Assembly: GCA_964629475.1 (NCBI GenBank)
Contig: CAZVQW010000005.1
Coordinates: 62,001 to 126,000, forward strand
Length of the DNA stretch: 64,000 bases
Reading direction: 5' to 3'
Source: SMWD01 sp964629475
GTDB lineage: Bacteria > Pseudomonadota > Gammaproteobacteria > Steroidobacterales > GCA-2729495
The position numbers were made by a program, and so were the translations under genes. Under the pieces are notes generated by a model. It worked only from the letters and a program-made list of their open reading frames with translations, did not search any database and was not told where the DNA came from. How positions within the stretch are numbered: the stretch's first letter is position 1; every line of letters begins with the position of its first letter. Positions 36,108 to 45,489 of this stretch are shown here, in pieces.

Positions 36108-36812
36108 CTAACCGCCGGGTGTTACCGGCGCGTCATCCGTCGTGGTAATGATTGTGCCCGGCTCCAACTTGCCTGTTGCCAGCGCTTGTACGTAGTCAAC
36201 TGACGCGATATGACAATAGCTCTGCCCCTGGAATCGATCCGGCAGAAACCAGGTGATCCAGTGATCGTAGTTCTGAAACAGGCCCGGTGAATTGAAATGC
36301 ACCGTGCCGTCATCATCAACATAGCTCAACTCGAATTCGGTCAGATAACTTTGACCGGTGATGAACGGCTCATTTTCATCTATCACGAATGCAGCGGCCC
36401 TTGCCGCCGCGGCCGGGTCATCGGCCTGCAACCCGGCGATAGCCTGTGCCCGCACCAGGCGCGTCACGTCAGGACAAAAACGCTGCTCACCCGCCGCATC
36501 CTCACCGTATGTAGCACGCAGATGGGCCGCAGTCTTCACCTTGCACGACACCATGATGGGCCGCTGCCCGGCATAGGTCACGACCTGGTAAATCATCAAC
36601 GGATCCGGCGAAGGTTTTGAAGCCCGGTATGCAGGCATGTCGGTGAACACAGTATTCGTGCCTTCCAGTTCAGTGTCGGCCAGAATCTTTTGCACGGCGA
36701 CACAAAACTGCATGGAGTCGGGGGCCGGCAAAGTTTGAGCCTGCGTTGCCGGGGGTGCAAAGATCCCGACCAGAGCCAGGCACAGTAACCAACGTAATAT
36801 TAATCGCATCAT
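36108..36812 (-). CDS. Secreted protein of unknown function
   Basis: 234 residues with a signal peptide (MMRLILRWLLCLALVGIFAPPATQA). Four cysteines in the mature part (QFCVAVQ, VSCKVK, RFCPDV, SYCHIA) may form disulfides. No family recognised. It follows the dienelactone hydrolase-like gene by 13 bases, so the two are probably cotranscribed. Confidence 0.65.
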   Translation of the reverse strand: MMRLILRWLLCLALVGIFAPPATQAQTLPAPDSMQFCVAVQKILADTELEGTNTVFTDMPAYRASKPSPDPLMIYQVVTYAGQRPIMVSCKVKTAAHLRATYGEDAAGEQRFCPDVTRLVRAQAIAGLQADDPAAAARAAAFVIDENEPFITGQSYLTEFELSYVDDDGTVHFNSPGLFQNYDHWITWFLPDRFQGQSYCHIASVDYVQALATGKLEPGTIITTTDDAPVTPGG

Positions 36813-36825
36813 TAAACTCTTAAAT

Positions 36826-37905
36826 TCATTGCACCGTCGCATACTTGGCTGACGGCATGTTCCAAGTCCGCCGCAGGAACGCCAGCAGATCCGTCATCGA
36901 TGTCCGATAAGCACTCTCGTTCAAGCCCATCGTATAGCCGTCACTGTTACTGCATTTCAAAATAGCCATGAAGGCACCGAAGCTTGTATCCATTGAATAA
37001 CCGCTATTCATCTCGATGGTTTCACCGCTATTCATCCATTTCATCAGGCAATCGCGGGTCATCATTGCATCTTCCACAAAATGTTGCGGATAGGGGCTGT
37101 CCCAACCGTGGCCTGCATCCGGATAGACCTTCAGCGTCACATCTACATCCATGGCCTGCAATCGATCTCGAAATTTCTCACAGGCCGGAATGGACATGGA
37201 TTCGTCCTTCTCACCCATCATGATGAGTACCGGGCTACCCTCCACTCGGAAACTCTCAAAATCCACCTGGCAGCCGCCATAAAACATCGCATAGGCCGAA
37301 AAACGGGGGCCGCCCTTACCCAACACGTTCTCGATGACCGGTTCGAACATCATATATAGCGTTGAGCCGGCGCCCAGAGAAAACCCCGTGACGCCGATTC
37401 GATCTGTATCTATATATGGATGATCCTGCAGCGCCTGCAACGCACTCAATGCATCGGCCATTTGCGTGAAGATGGGCGCCTTCTCGAGCCGCTCCAGATA
37501 ATCGTCGGTGGCCCTGAGGTTGCGGGATACGAAGGTATCTACAGCGAGACCGGCGATACCATTGTCGGCCAGCAGCAGCGCCAGATTGACGCTGCGGCCT
37601 GCCCAGTCTCCGCCCGAACCATGCAGGATGATCATCGCCGGCACCTTGTTCTGTGCCGACGCATCTTGCGGTAATACCAGCGTGCCACCGACGGTTTGTT
37701 TGACTGCGGCGGCGCCACCGTCAATGAAATCCTTGCCGCTCTTCGCATTGAATCCCGGAAAACCAACCACACCGTCGAGGCGCTGGCCCCAGGAGGTCTC
37801 GTAGAAAATATTCATCACCGGCTCCGGTGACGGCCATAGCTCGATGCCTCCGTATACCGCAAGCAACAGAATGATGAACACGCTGATACGACGAGCCCAT
37901 TTCAT
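36826..37905 (-). CDS. Dienelactone hydrolase-family protein, membrane-anchored
   Basis: 359 residues: N-terminal helix (ISVFIILLLAVYGGIELW), then alpha/beta hydrolase with MIILHGSGGDWAGR (oxyanion), nucleophile region GVTGFSLGAGS (Ser), VLIMMGEKDES (acid) and DAGHGWDSP (His). The catalytic triad is complete. Substrate unknown; expected in the periplasm. Confidence 0.8.
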   Translation of the reverse strand: MKWARRISVFIILLLAVYGGIELWPSPEPVMNIFYETSWGQRLDGVVGFPGFNAKSGKDFIDGGAAAVKQTVGGTLVLPQDASAQNKVPAMIILHGSGGDWAGRSVNLALLLADNGIAGLAVDTFVSRNLRATDDYLERLEKAPIFTQMADALSALQALQDHPYIDTDRIGVTGFSLGAGSTLYMMFEPVIENVLGKGGPRFSAYAMFYGGCQVDFESFRVEGSPVLIMMGEKDESMSIPACEKFRDRLQAMDVDVTLKVYPDAGHGWDSPYPQHFVEDAMMTRDCLMKWMNSGETIEMNSGYSMDTSFGAFMAILKCSNSDGYTMGLNESAYRTSMTDLLAFLRRTWNMPSAKYATVQ

Positions 37906-37976
37906 CGTTCAATCATCCCGGTCAATTGATGCACAAAGCACATTTTAAAGTCACTGAATATCAGAACATCACCTCG

Positions 37977-38744
37977 CTACCGCGAACTCATCTGTGCAAG
38001 GCCCTGCAGCATTGCGGCGACTACGATTTCCTGCTGTGTGTCACGGGAAATAACCGGTTCCCATTCTTCTTCATAGCCACCACCGTCGAATGAGCCGAAA
38101 TACATGTGTATACCGCCCGGCACCGGCACCCACCGGGCATCGCTCGGAAACAGGTGCCGCTTGTCGGCAAACGTTGGCGGCGGGCTGCCGCCTGTTGTCG
38201 CACGGTGAATATGCATGACCGGCAGGCTGGAGCCTGACAGGCTGTTTGACTCTGCCGGGTACGCATCCCAAAGAATCAGACCGGCCAGATCGTCCTGATG
38301 CTGAAATGCATAACGACCGGCCACTACGCCACCCAGTGAATGCCCCGCGACGACCCATTCACGAACCTGCGGAAACGCGGCACGAACATCGTCCGCACGG
38401 TTCGGTGCAAAAATTGCCAGATCGAAGGGCATCTCAATAGCTACGACGAGGTAACCCATGGCCGCTATTTTTCGCAGCACCGGCGCATAACCACGAATGT
38501 CACAATTTGCTCCGGGATACAGAATCAATCCTGCCGTTGGCGTCGCCGTAACCGGCCGCATCACCAACCAGTCGGCCGTATCGACACTGACCACTCCATC
38601 GCTCACCAATGCGGCTATGGCATCATCTGCCGGGCTAGCCAGATTTTTTTCGGTTGAATAAACCAACCAGCCCACAGCCAGCAACGAGATACCGACAATG
38701 AAGGCAAGTACCCTTATAAAGAAACGGCTCCGGGATCTACCCAT
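37977..38744 (-). CDS. Membrane-anchored alpha/beta hydrolase
   Basis: 255 residues: a helix near the start (FFIRVLAFIVGISLLAVGWLVY), then LILYPGANCDIRGYAPVL, nucleophile VAGHSLGGVVAG, late GGIHMYFG with a likely catalytic His. Related to the PF12695-type hydrolases. Start at 38744 is a choice; an ATG at 38774 is in frame. Second in a set of three minus-strand genes. Confidence 0.75.
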   Translation of the reverse strand: MGRSRSRFFIRVLAFIVGISLLAVGWLVYSTEKNLASPADDAIAALVSDGVVSVDTADWLVMRPVTATPTAGLILYPGANCDIRGYAPVLRKIAAMGYLVVAIEMPFDLAIFAPNRADDVRAAFPQVREWVVAGHSLGGVVAGRYAFQHQDDLAGLILWDAYPAESNSLSGSSLPVMHIHRATTGGSPPPTFADKRHLFPSDARWVPVPGGIHMYFGSFDGGGYEEEWEPVISRDTQQEIVVAAMLQGLAQMSSR

Positions 38745-38831
38745 TGCAACCAACCTTGGATTCCATCCTCTCATTTAGTCCCGGTGCCCGTAAAATCATC
38801 GGTACAGTACCGAAGTGCATCGGGAAAAGTT

Positions 38832-38845
38832 TTGTCCCAGATCAA
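38832..38845. promoter_or_regulatory. Weak FNR-like site TTGTCCCAGATCAA
   Basis: One perfect half (ATCAA) and one poor half (TTGTC). It lies 71 bases before the SDR start at 38917. Listed as weak only. Confidence 0.3.
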
Positions 38846-38916
38846 TGCACTGTCAAGCCGGGCATAAATATGATATTTAATTCAATGACTTGTTTGGGCA
38901 ATCAAGCAACAAGAAG

Positions 38917-39831
38917 ATGAACAGCCAGACGATACTTATCACCGGTACCGCCTCTGGAATGGGCCGGATCGCCGCCCGGCAACTTGCCGAGCAAGGCGCC
39001 CGTTTGATTCTGGTGGATTTCGATATCTCCAATGGAGAACAGGCCCGGGACGAGATCATCGCCGCGACCGGCAACACAAACATTGAATTCATCGCCTGCG
39101 ATGTGACCTCATTCGCCGAGGTCCGCCGCATGACCGAACAAGTGAAAGAAAACTACCCGCGTCTGGATGTATTGATCAATAACGCGGGAATCACCGAGTC
39201 CGTGCGCCGTGAAAGCGTGGATGGTTTTGAGATGACCATGGCGACAAATTTTCTCGGGCCATATCTGATCACGCATCTGCTGCTGGACCTGCTCAAGGCC
39301 AGTGCACCGTCCCGCATCATCAATGTGTCATCGGATGGCCACAAGATGGTGCCCACCCTGGATTTCGATGACATAGACAACCGCGCCGGCTGGGATCGCG
39401 TAAACCACAACAAAGGCTTTCAAGCCTATGCCCGATCGAAACTGGCGCTGGCCTGTTTTTCCTATGACCTGGCCGAGCAACTGGCGGGAACCGGTGTCTC
39501 GGTATATTGCCTGTCGCCCGGCTATTTCATCCGCACCAATGTCCATCGACACATGCGCGGCATCTGGAAGCTCGGCGTCAAACTTGCCTGGCCATTCCTG
39601 CAGTCCCCTTATCGCGCCGTGCGGACCTATATATATCTTGTCACCAGCCCCGAGGTCGCCGATGAGACGGGCAAATACTGGGAACATCTCAAGGAAAAAG
39701 AATCCTCCGATGCGTCCCACGACCGTTCGCTGCGTGCACGAATCCGGGCTTATGCCGAGGAGGCCACCCGTGGCGCATTGGCTACCGCGCAAGATAAATC
39801 GGCGACGGACAACCTGGAGACCGCACCGTGA
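38917..39831 (+). CDS. SDR-family oxidoreductase, retinol dehydrogenase-like
   Basis: 304 residues: ILITGTASGMGRIAARQL, NNAG, active-site Ser (NVSSDGHKM) and YARSK. The layout is that of the retinol dehydrogenase/protochlorophyllide reductase-like SDR branch, with an insert (LDFDDIDNRAGWDRVNHNKGF) before the tyrosine. ATG at 38917 preferred over 38890. It overlaps the next gene by four bases (GTGA). Confidence 0.82.
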   Translation: MNSQTILITGTASGMGRIAARQLAEQGARLILVDFDISNGEQARDEIIAATGNTNIEFIACDVTSFAEVRRMTEQVKENYPRLDVLINNAGITESVRRESVDGFEMTMATNFLGPYLITHLLLDLLKASAPSRIINVSSDGHKMVPTLDFDDIDNRAGWDRVNHNKGFQAYARSKLALACFSYDLAEQLAGTGVSVYCLSPGYFIRTNVHRHMRGIWKLGVKLAWPFLQSPYRAVRTYIYLVTSPEVADETGKYWEHLKEKESSDASHDRSLRARIRAYAEEATRGALATAQDKSATDNLETAP

Positions 39832-40646
39832 ACCTGTCCGTGTTTGCCGCATTGATCGCGGCTGTCATGGTCATGCTGATCGTCATCAAGCTGCGCCGGT
39901 CGACCGACCATACCTGTGAACACTTCGATCCGGTCTCAGCCTGGCTGCGCGCGGGCATCATGTTCTGTTTTTTCTACCTGGTGTCCTGGGCGACGGGCAC
40001 CATGCAGCACATCGTCAGCGAATCGATCGTTACGCCGGAGCAACTTGCCGATCCTGCCTGGCGTCTGTGGACGGGCGGCATGGTCGTGCTCATTCTCATC
40101 GCCTACTGGGGCATCTGGGCCCGTTTCACGATCCGCTTTGAGCGCAAGCTCGAACTGTTGCCACAGATAATTTTCGGCCTGCTTTGGGGCACAGCCTTCG
40201 GGCAGATGTTTCTGTCGCTATGGCATATTGCCGAGATGATCGGTCCCGACTGGGCGACCTGGCAGGTCTTTCTGCTCGCTTACGTCATGCTCACCTTCTG
40301 GCAGTGGTTCCTGATGGACATGTACTGGGATATCTACATTTCCCCGGAACACGACACGGCCTACTCCATCGTACTGAAGGTCGTCGTAACGCACATCCCC
40401 AACTCCACCCTCGGACTGATTTTCTTTGCACTGTACGGTAACCACGTCATTTTCATCGGGCTGCAGTGTCTCGCCCTGGTGGGCTGTTCGATCACGATGC
40501 GCATGCCATCACCATGGTGCAAAGCCCTTACTCCACCGGCACGAACCACACCCTCGAAATTCTTCGGGCTACCCCGCTGCGCGGGTTATAAATCTGCTGA
40601 TCCTGCCAATGACGTCTGGCTCAAACAGGCGCACCTGCCAAGGTAG
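39828..40646 (+). CDS. Polytopic membrane protein of unknown family (copy 2)
   Basis: 272 residues, about seven helices; paralog of the protein at 25644 (WLRAGIMFCF, SWATG, TPEQLADPAW, LLPQIIFGL, WDIYISPEHD). The conserved His after the WDI motif and a shared loop are the best marks of the family. It starts at a GTG coupled to the SDR stop, as part of SDR-membrane-Rieske. A longer tail (KSADPANDVWLKQAHLPR) distinguishes it from copy 1. Confidence 0.75.
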   Translation: MNLSVFAALIAAVMVMLIVIKLRRSTDHTCEHFDPVSAWLRAGIMFCFFYLVSWATGTMQHIVSESIVTPEQLADPAWRLWTGGMVVLILIAYWGIWARFTIRFERKLELLPQIIFGLLWGTAFGQMFLSLWHIAEMIGPDWATWQVFLLAYVMLTFWQWFLMDMYWDIYISPEHDTAYSIVLKVVVTHIPNSTLGLIFFALYGNHVIFIGLQCLALVGCSITMRMPSPWCKALTPPARTTPSKFFGLPRCAGYKSADPANDVWLKQAHLPR

Positions 40647-40698
40647 TTCGCGAATTCATCCTGCACGTACACTACTGTAAGCCTTAAGGAGGCAATTC

Positions 40699-41802
40699 AT
40701 GTACATCAATTTCTGGTATCCGGTAGCCCGCAGCACCGAAGTTACGAATGAAGCACCGCTGCGTACGCGAATCATGAGCCTGGATTTTGTCGCTTTCAGA
40801 GATGCCTCCGGCCAACCCCATGTACTCAGCGATACGTGCATCCACCGTGGCGGCGCCCTTGGCAAGGGCACGATAAAAGGTGACTGCGTGCAGTGCCCAT
40901 ACCATGGCTGGCAATATGACGGCGACGGTCAGTGCACCGTGATTCCGTCCCTGGGTGACGGCCAACGCCCACCGGCCCGGGCGAAGGTGGACAGCTATCC
41001 GGTGCAGGAACGCTATGGCATCGTGTTCGCGTTTCTCGGCGAGCTGCCCGAAGAAGAACGGCCACCGCTGTACGACATCCCCGAATTCGACTCATCCGAC
41101 TGGCGCGCCAACAAGCTCGTGGTCTTCGAGGTCGATTATTACTACGAGCGCTCCGTGGAGAACGGACTTGACCCGGCCCACAACGAGTTCGTGCACCCGA
41201 ATCAGGGCGCACCGGGCATGCGTCAGGATTTTCGCAATAATCCCATCGACATTGAAGCGCTGACCGACTGGGGCAGCAAGTTCATGATTCCGTTCGTGCA
41301 GGACAAGACCGGGATCATGGGTGACCAGATACAGCGCGATGCGAAGTACTTGCGGGCCGGCTCCGGGCATGTGGGGCCGAATACGCTGATCACCTGGTTG
41401 CAGTTCTCGAAAGACAGTATTTTTCATCAGTATTTCTTCGAAGCGCCGATCGATGAGAACCGAACCCGTATCTTTTTTGTCAACATGCGTTATTTCATGC
41501 TGGACCCGGCCAACGACCAGTCCATCATCGACATAAACATGAAAATTGCGCAGGAAGACATCGATATCCTCGTGGATCTGAACCCGGTGCGCACTCCGGA
41601 TACAACGACCAAAGAACTGCTCGTGCCTGCAGACCTGCCGGTCGTAAAATATCGTGAGTTCCTGCAATCCTGGGAAAGCCGTGGCTGGCGAATCGATCAA
41701 AACAAACTGCGTGATATCCGCGGCAACTCAGCCGTCGCAATCCCGTGCCCGGGTCGACGCACCAGCAAAAGCTGGATTCTGGATCCTGTACCGCTGGCCT
41801 GA
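40699..41802 (+). CDS. Rieske non-haem iron oxygenase (PaO/VanA-like layout)
   Basis: 367 residues. N-terminal Rieske cluster C-x-H-x16-C-x2-H (CIHR ... CPYHGWQYDGDGQC). Catalytic iron region ENGLDPAHNEFVHPNQG, resembling ENVSDPSHIDFAH of plant pheophorbide a oxygenase, and a C-terminal IFFVNMRYFM ... AQEDIDILVDLNPVRTP typical of the PaO/CAO/vanillate demethylase group. Probably an oxygenase for a ring or O-demethylation substrate; it needs a reductase not seen nearby. AAGGAGG precedes the ATG closely. Confidence 0.78.
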   Translation: MYINFWYPVARSTEVTNEAPLRTRIMSLDFVAFRDASGQPHVLSDTCIHRGGALGKGTIKGDCVQCPYHGWQYDGDGQCTVIPSLGDGQRPPARAKVDSYPVQERYGIVFAFLGELPEEERPPLYDIPEFDSSDWRANKLVVFEVDYYYERSVENGLDPAHNEFVHPNQGAPGMRQDFRNNPIDIEALTDWGSKFMIPFVQDKTGIMGDQIQRDAKYLRAGSGHVGPNTLITWLQFSKDSIFHQYFFEAPIDENRTRIFFVNMRYFMLDPANDQSIIDINMKIAQEDIDILVDLNPVRTPDTTTKELLVPADLPVVKYREFLQSWESRGWRIDQNKLRDIRGNSAVAIPCPGRRTSKSWILDPVPLA

Positions 41803-41811
41803 ATCGACCGC

Positions 41812-43122
41812 CTATCGGCGTTGTTCGCCGATACCGCCCGGAGCGACGAGGCGCACGACCAGCGCCAGTGCAAAAACGAGCGCATTGGCTATGCCAACCA
41901 GCACGTACGGTGCGGACGGATTCCAGGCATCGAACAACTGCCCGCCAATACTCGTGGCCAACAGTATGCCGAGCGCGCCGCAGATACCGGTCATGCCGAT
42001 CACGGAACCGCGCTCCCTGATATTCGCTTCCTGACCGATCAGGGCCTGCGACGCGAACATGCAACTCACCTGCCCGACGCCGAGCATCGCAAACCAGGGC
42101 ATCGCACCGGGGCTGAGCGGGTCTTTGACAAAGCCCATCGCGACAAACGCAAATGTGGCGATCGCAGCGCCGATCATGAGCGCACTCGTGCGGTTGATCC
42201 GGTCGATGATGAACCCCATAACAGGCATCCATAACATGGCCGCAACATTAGCCAGCACCATCAGAACTGCGCCCCGCTTGACCCCATCGGCAGCCGTCAA
42301 ACCCTGTTCTACACCGGCCACCGTCGCCCAGAGTACGGTGAAGGTGCCGACCACGACAAAATCACTGCGCGACACAAAGGCTGCCATATAGGACAGGGCA
42401 ATGCGGGGATTTCTTGCCGCGGAAAACCCGCCGATGATCAGATCGCGAACCGGCGGCCGGGCATCATGGCGCACCATCGTCCCGCCTTTCAGTCCTTTCA
42501 ACAGGATCAGCGCAGACGGCACGAGAATCAAGGCGATCAGCCAGTGAGAATACCTGCCGGCCGCCACTGTCCCGGCACCGAATTCGGCAAAAAACTCAGG
42601 TGTGCGGCCGAATACGAGGTTGACGAAAACGACGCCGATGCCATTGAAGAGCCCCGACAGGGCAATCATCTTGCCGCGAGAAAACTCGTTCGCATAATCA
42701 TGACTCAGCGTACTCATCATGCCGATCATCGCGGCGATACCGACGGCGTAAATACCGCGCGTAACAAACAAGTGCCACTCAGCCCCAACGAGCGGGTAAA
42801 AAACATACGACAAAGCCATGATCAATATGCCGGCGACGATAATCGGTCGGCGCCCGATGCGGTCCGACATCACGCCGAACACCCCGATCAGAGCCAGTAT
42901 GACGATCTCGGACGCAGCAGCGAGATACCCCGAAATGCCGCCCTGTTGATCCAGCGGAATCCCGAGATTGGCATTCAATACATAAGTCTGACCAATATTG
43001 ACGAATGACAGAAAACCGATGCAGACAAAGTTGGCCCACAGCAACGCCGTTGCATTACCTCTGGAAATACCCGGTGCCAGCAGTATGGGACCGAAAGAAA
43101 TTCGTTGTTGTTCGTTTTTCAC
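41812..43122 (-). CDS. MFS transporter (metabolite:proton symporter type)
   Basis: 436 residues, 12 helices; MSDRIGRRPIIVAGILIM is the MFS loop motif between helices 2 and 3, and FIIDRINRTSALMIG the matching later loop. Likely uptake of an organic acid or similar compound. Divergent from the LLM pair; the shared 187-base gap holds two FNR boxes. Confidence 0.85.
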   Translation of the reverse strand: MKNEQQRISFGPILLAPGISRGNATALLWANFVCIGFLSFVNIGQTYVLNANLGIPLDQQGGISGYLAAASEIVILALIGVFGVMSDRIGRRPIIVAGILIMALSYVFYPLVGAEWHLFVTRGIYAVGIAAMIGMMSTLSHDYANEFSRGKMIALSGLFNGIGVVFVNLVFGRTPEFFAEFGAGTVAAGRYSHWLIALILVPSALILLKGLKGGTMVRHDARPPVRDLIIGGFSAARNPRIALSYMAAFVSRSDFVVVGTFTVLWATVAGVEQGLTAADGVKRGAVLMVLANVAAMLWMPVMGFIIDRINRTSALMIGAAIATFAFVAMGFVKDPLSPGAMPWFAMLGVGQVSCMFASQALIGQEANIRERGSVIGMTGICGALGILLATSIGGQLFDAWNPSAPYVLVGIANALVFALALVVRLVAPGGIGEQRR

Positions 43123-43191
43123 AGGTCGGGCAGTAAATAAAAATTGAAGTATTCGATCGAGTTAGCTTCCACACGGTATCGTGACACATCA

Positions 43192-43205
43192 TTGATCCAC
43201 ATCAA
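43192..43205. promoter_or_regulatory. FNR box TTGATCCACATCAA
   Basis: Perfect palindrome, identical to the box at 25578. Lies 36 bases (centre to centre) upstream of a second box; both sit between the divergent MFS and LLM genes. Confidence 0.78.
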
Positions 43206-43227
43206 GAGGTACGTGACGTGTTCGAGC

Positions 43228-43241
43228 TTGATATAGGTCAA
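43228..43241. promoter_or_regulatory. FNR box TTGATATAGGTCAA with -10 TAGAAT
   Basis: One mismatch from the palindrome. TAGAAT (43265-43270, 5 of 6 to TATAAT) follows after 23 bases, the class II activator spacing toward the LLM gene at 43310. Confidence 0.78.
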
Positions 43242-43309
43242 TGGTAATGACACCAGTCGAAGCTTAGAATTTCTTTGTCAAGCGGCCAAACCGAGGAAAA
43301 ACAAACCGC

Positions 43310-44395
43310 ATGGATATCGACATTATTCTCGAGCCGGATGTGAGTCCCCAGGGTCTGGCCGAACTGGCGATGGTGGCCGAGAAACTCGGTATCCGTGCAC
43401 TGTGGTCATCGAACTACCATCAGAACTGGGACTGCTTTCTGGCCCTGGTTCCAGCCGCCCAGGCGACATCAAAAATTCTGTTGGGACCACTGGCCGTCAG
43501 CCCGTGGGAACTGCACCCCCTGAAGATGGCCAATTCGCTACTGACCCTGAACGAGATGTCCGGCGGCCGGGCTATCCTGGCCGTCAGCGGCGGCGGCGGC
43601 GTACTCGGCGCCATGGGCTGGAAAATCGGCAACGATGCCCCGATGTGGCCGTTCAGGAACCCCGTCAAAGGCGACCGCTCCCCTGACCGGCGGGTTGCCG
43701 GTGTGCGCGAATGCATCGAGTTCCTGCAAACAGCGCGCAACGGCAAAATGACGTACTCCTTTGACGGTGATGTTTTTCAGGTCACGCGACCCTTCGTGAT
43801 GGAATATGCCACATCCGACGGGCCCCTGGTCTATGGTTGCTGCAGCGGGCCGATGATGATCCGCATGGGCGCCAGGGTTGCCGACGGGATCCAGGTCAGT
43901 GATTTCACCGTGGACATGATGCCAGAGGCCTCGGAGAACATGCGCCTGGGGCTGGCCAGACGCGAAACGCCTGCCGAGGATTTTCGCTTCGGAAATTTCT
44001 GGGCCTGGCACATCAAGCAAGATGAGACTACTTCCATGTACGAAGCGCGGCGCGAACTGATCTGGCGCGGCGCCATCGCCGCCAAGTCCGCACACGATAT
44101 CCGGCCCCACCTGGACAGCGACGATGAAACGCAACTCGTCATCGACCAATGGGACAATTTGTTCAAAGCCTTCTGGACCCGTAGCGGGCAGATCGACGGA
44201 CTGCCGGAGAACATCGTGGATCGACTGATTCACGGCATGTCGTCAGCCGGCGGACCGGACCGCATCGATCAGGAAATCGAGCGGTACCGGCAATTTGCCG
44301 ACAGCGGTGTCACCGAACTGTCCTTGCGGGTGTTCGATGAACCTATGGAGGCGTTGCAGATGATCGGCAAACATGTTCTGCCGGCGTTACGATAA
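43310..44395 (+). CDS. LLM-family flavin/F420-dependent oxidoreductase (copy 1)
   Basis: 361 residues, luciferase-like TIM barrel: MDIDIILEPDVSPQGLAELA, LLGPLAVSPWELHPLKMANS, LNEMSGGRAILAVSGGGG. This branch includes F420-dependent reductases such as methylene-tetrahydromethanopterin reductase; F420 use is inferred from fbiC in the window. It has an insert of ~20 residues (GNDAPMWPFRNPVKGDRSPD) that the next gene lacks. Under two FNR boxes. Confidence 0.82.
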   Translation: MDIDIILEPDVSPQGLAELAMVAEKLGIRALWSSNYHQNWDCFLALVPAAQATSKILLGPLAVSPWELHPLKMANSLLTLNEMSGGRAILAVSGGGGVLGAMGWKIGNDAPMWPFRNPVKGDRSPDRRVAGVRECIEFLQTARNGKMTYSFDGDVFQVTRPFVMEYATSDGPLVYGCCSGPMMIRMGARVADGIQVSDFTVDMMPEASENMRLGLARRETPAEDFRFGNFWAWHIKQDETTSMYEARRELIWRGAIAAKSAHDIRPHLDSDDETQLVIDQWDNLFKAFWTRSGQIDGLPENIVDRLIHGMSSAGGPDRIDQEIERYRQFADSGVTELSLRVFDEPMEALQMIGKHVLPALR

Positions 44396-44465
44396 GAAAT
44401 GCATACGGTAAAAGAAATCAACATCGCGAATTAGTGTCTGCAAACTATTTTTCAAGGCAACTAAT

Positions 44466-45488
44466 ATGGACATCGATCTGATCGTCGAACCTGATCTCAA
44501 GCCCGCGCAATTATTGGAAATTGCGCAAGCTGCCGAGAAATTCGGCATCCGCGGCCTGTGGACATCCAATTATTTTGCGCACTGGGACCCATTCATCAGC
44601 CTGGTGCTGGCCGCCCAGCAAACGCAACGATTATTGCTGGGTGCGCTGGCGGTCAGTCCATTCGAGATGCACCCGCTCAAGATTGCCAATGCCTTGCTGT
44701 CACTCAATGAGATCAGCGGTGGCAGGGCCATGGCGGCTATCGGCGCCGGCGAAGGCAACCTGGAAGCCATGGCGCTGCAGAAGCCGAAGAAAGTTGTCGG
44801 CGCCGTGCGCGAAGCGATTGAAATTGTGCACAGGGCTGCAAACGGGGAACTGGCAACGGGTTACGAAGGGGAGCATTTCAACGTCAACCTGCCGTGTGCC
44901 TACGACTGGCTCGAGTCTGCTCCTCCCCTGGTCTATGGCACCGCCTATCACGGCATGATGATGCGCATGGAAGCCCGTGTTGCCGATGGCGTTTACATCG
45001 GCTGTACACCGCCGGAAATTGCCGGGCCGGCCATGGAAAACGTCCGCATCGGCCTCGGACGCAGAGAGTGTCAACCTGTCGATTTTCGCATTAATACGTT
45101 CTGGGGCTGGCATATGAAAAAAGATCGCGCCGAAGCCTATCGGGAATCCCGCCGCGAACTGCCGTGGCGGGCCAGGAAACTGGACCCGGAACTGCTGGCC
45201 CTGTATCTGGCTGACGATGAAGTGAAGCTGGTTCGCGATCACTACGAAAACTACGTGCAGGCATGGTTTGACCGTTCCGGCAACGTCAAAGGGGTTCCCG
45301 AAGAGATCTCGAACAGACTTTGCGAAGGCCTCACCTCAACGGGTTGCATAGAAGATCTGGACCGTGAAATCGAGCGCTTCAGAAAATTCGCAGCGGCCGG
45401 ATTTACAGAGATCGCATTGCGGCTGCATGACGATCCGATGGATGCACTAACGCTCATCGGCAAACATGTGCTGCCCGCCCTGCATTAG
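44466..45488 (+). CDS. LLM-family flavin/F420-dependent oxidoreductase (copy 2)
   Basis: 340 residues; tandem paralog of the gene before it (shared start MDID, VSPFEMHPLKIANALL, end LIGKHVLPALH). Differences in the active-site loops suggest separate substrates or a heteromer. Cotranscribed, with a 70-base gap. Confidence 0.82.
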   Translation: MDIDLIVEPDLKPAQLLEIAQAAEKFGIRGLWTSNYFAHWDPFISLVLAAQQTQRLLLGALAVSPFEMHPLKIANALLSLNEISGGRAMAAIGAGEGNLEAMALQKPKKVVGAVREAIEIVHRAANGELATGYEGEHFNVNLPCAYDWLESAPPLVYGTAYHGMMMRMEARVADGVYIGCTPPEIAGPAMENVRIGLGRRECQPVDFRINTFWGWHMKKDRAEAYRESRRELPWRARKLDPELLALYLADDEVKLVRDHYENYVQAWFDRSGNVKGVPEEISNRLCEGLTSTGCIEDLDREIERFRKFAAAGFTEIALRLHDDPMDALTLIGKHVLPALH

Positions 45489-45489
45489 G

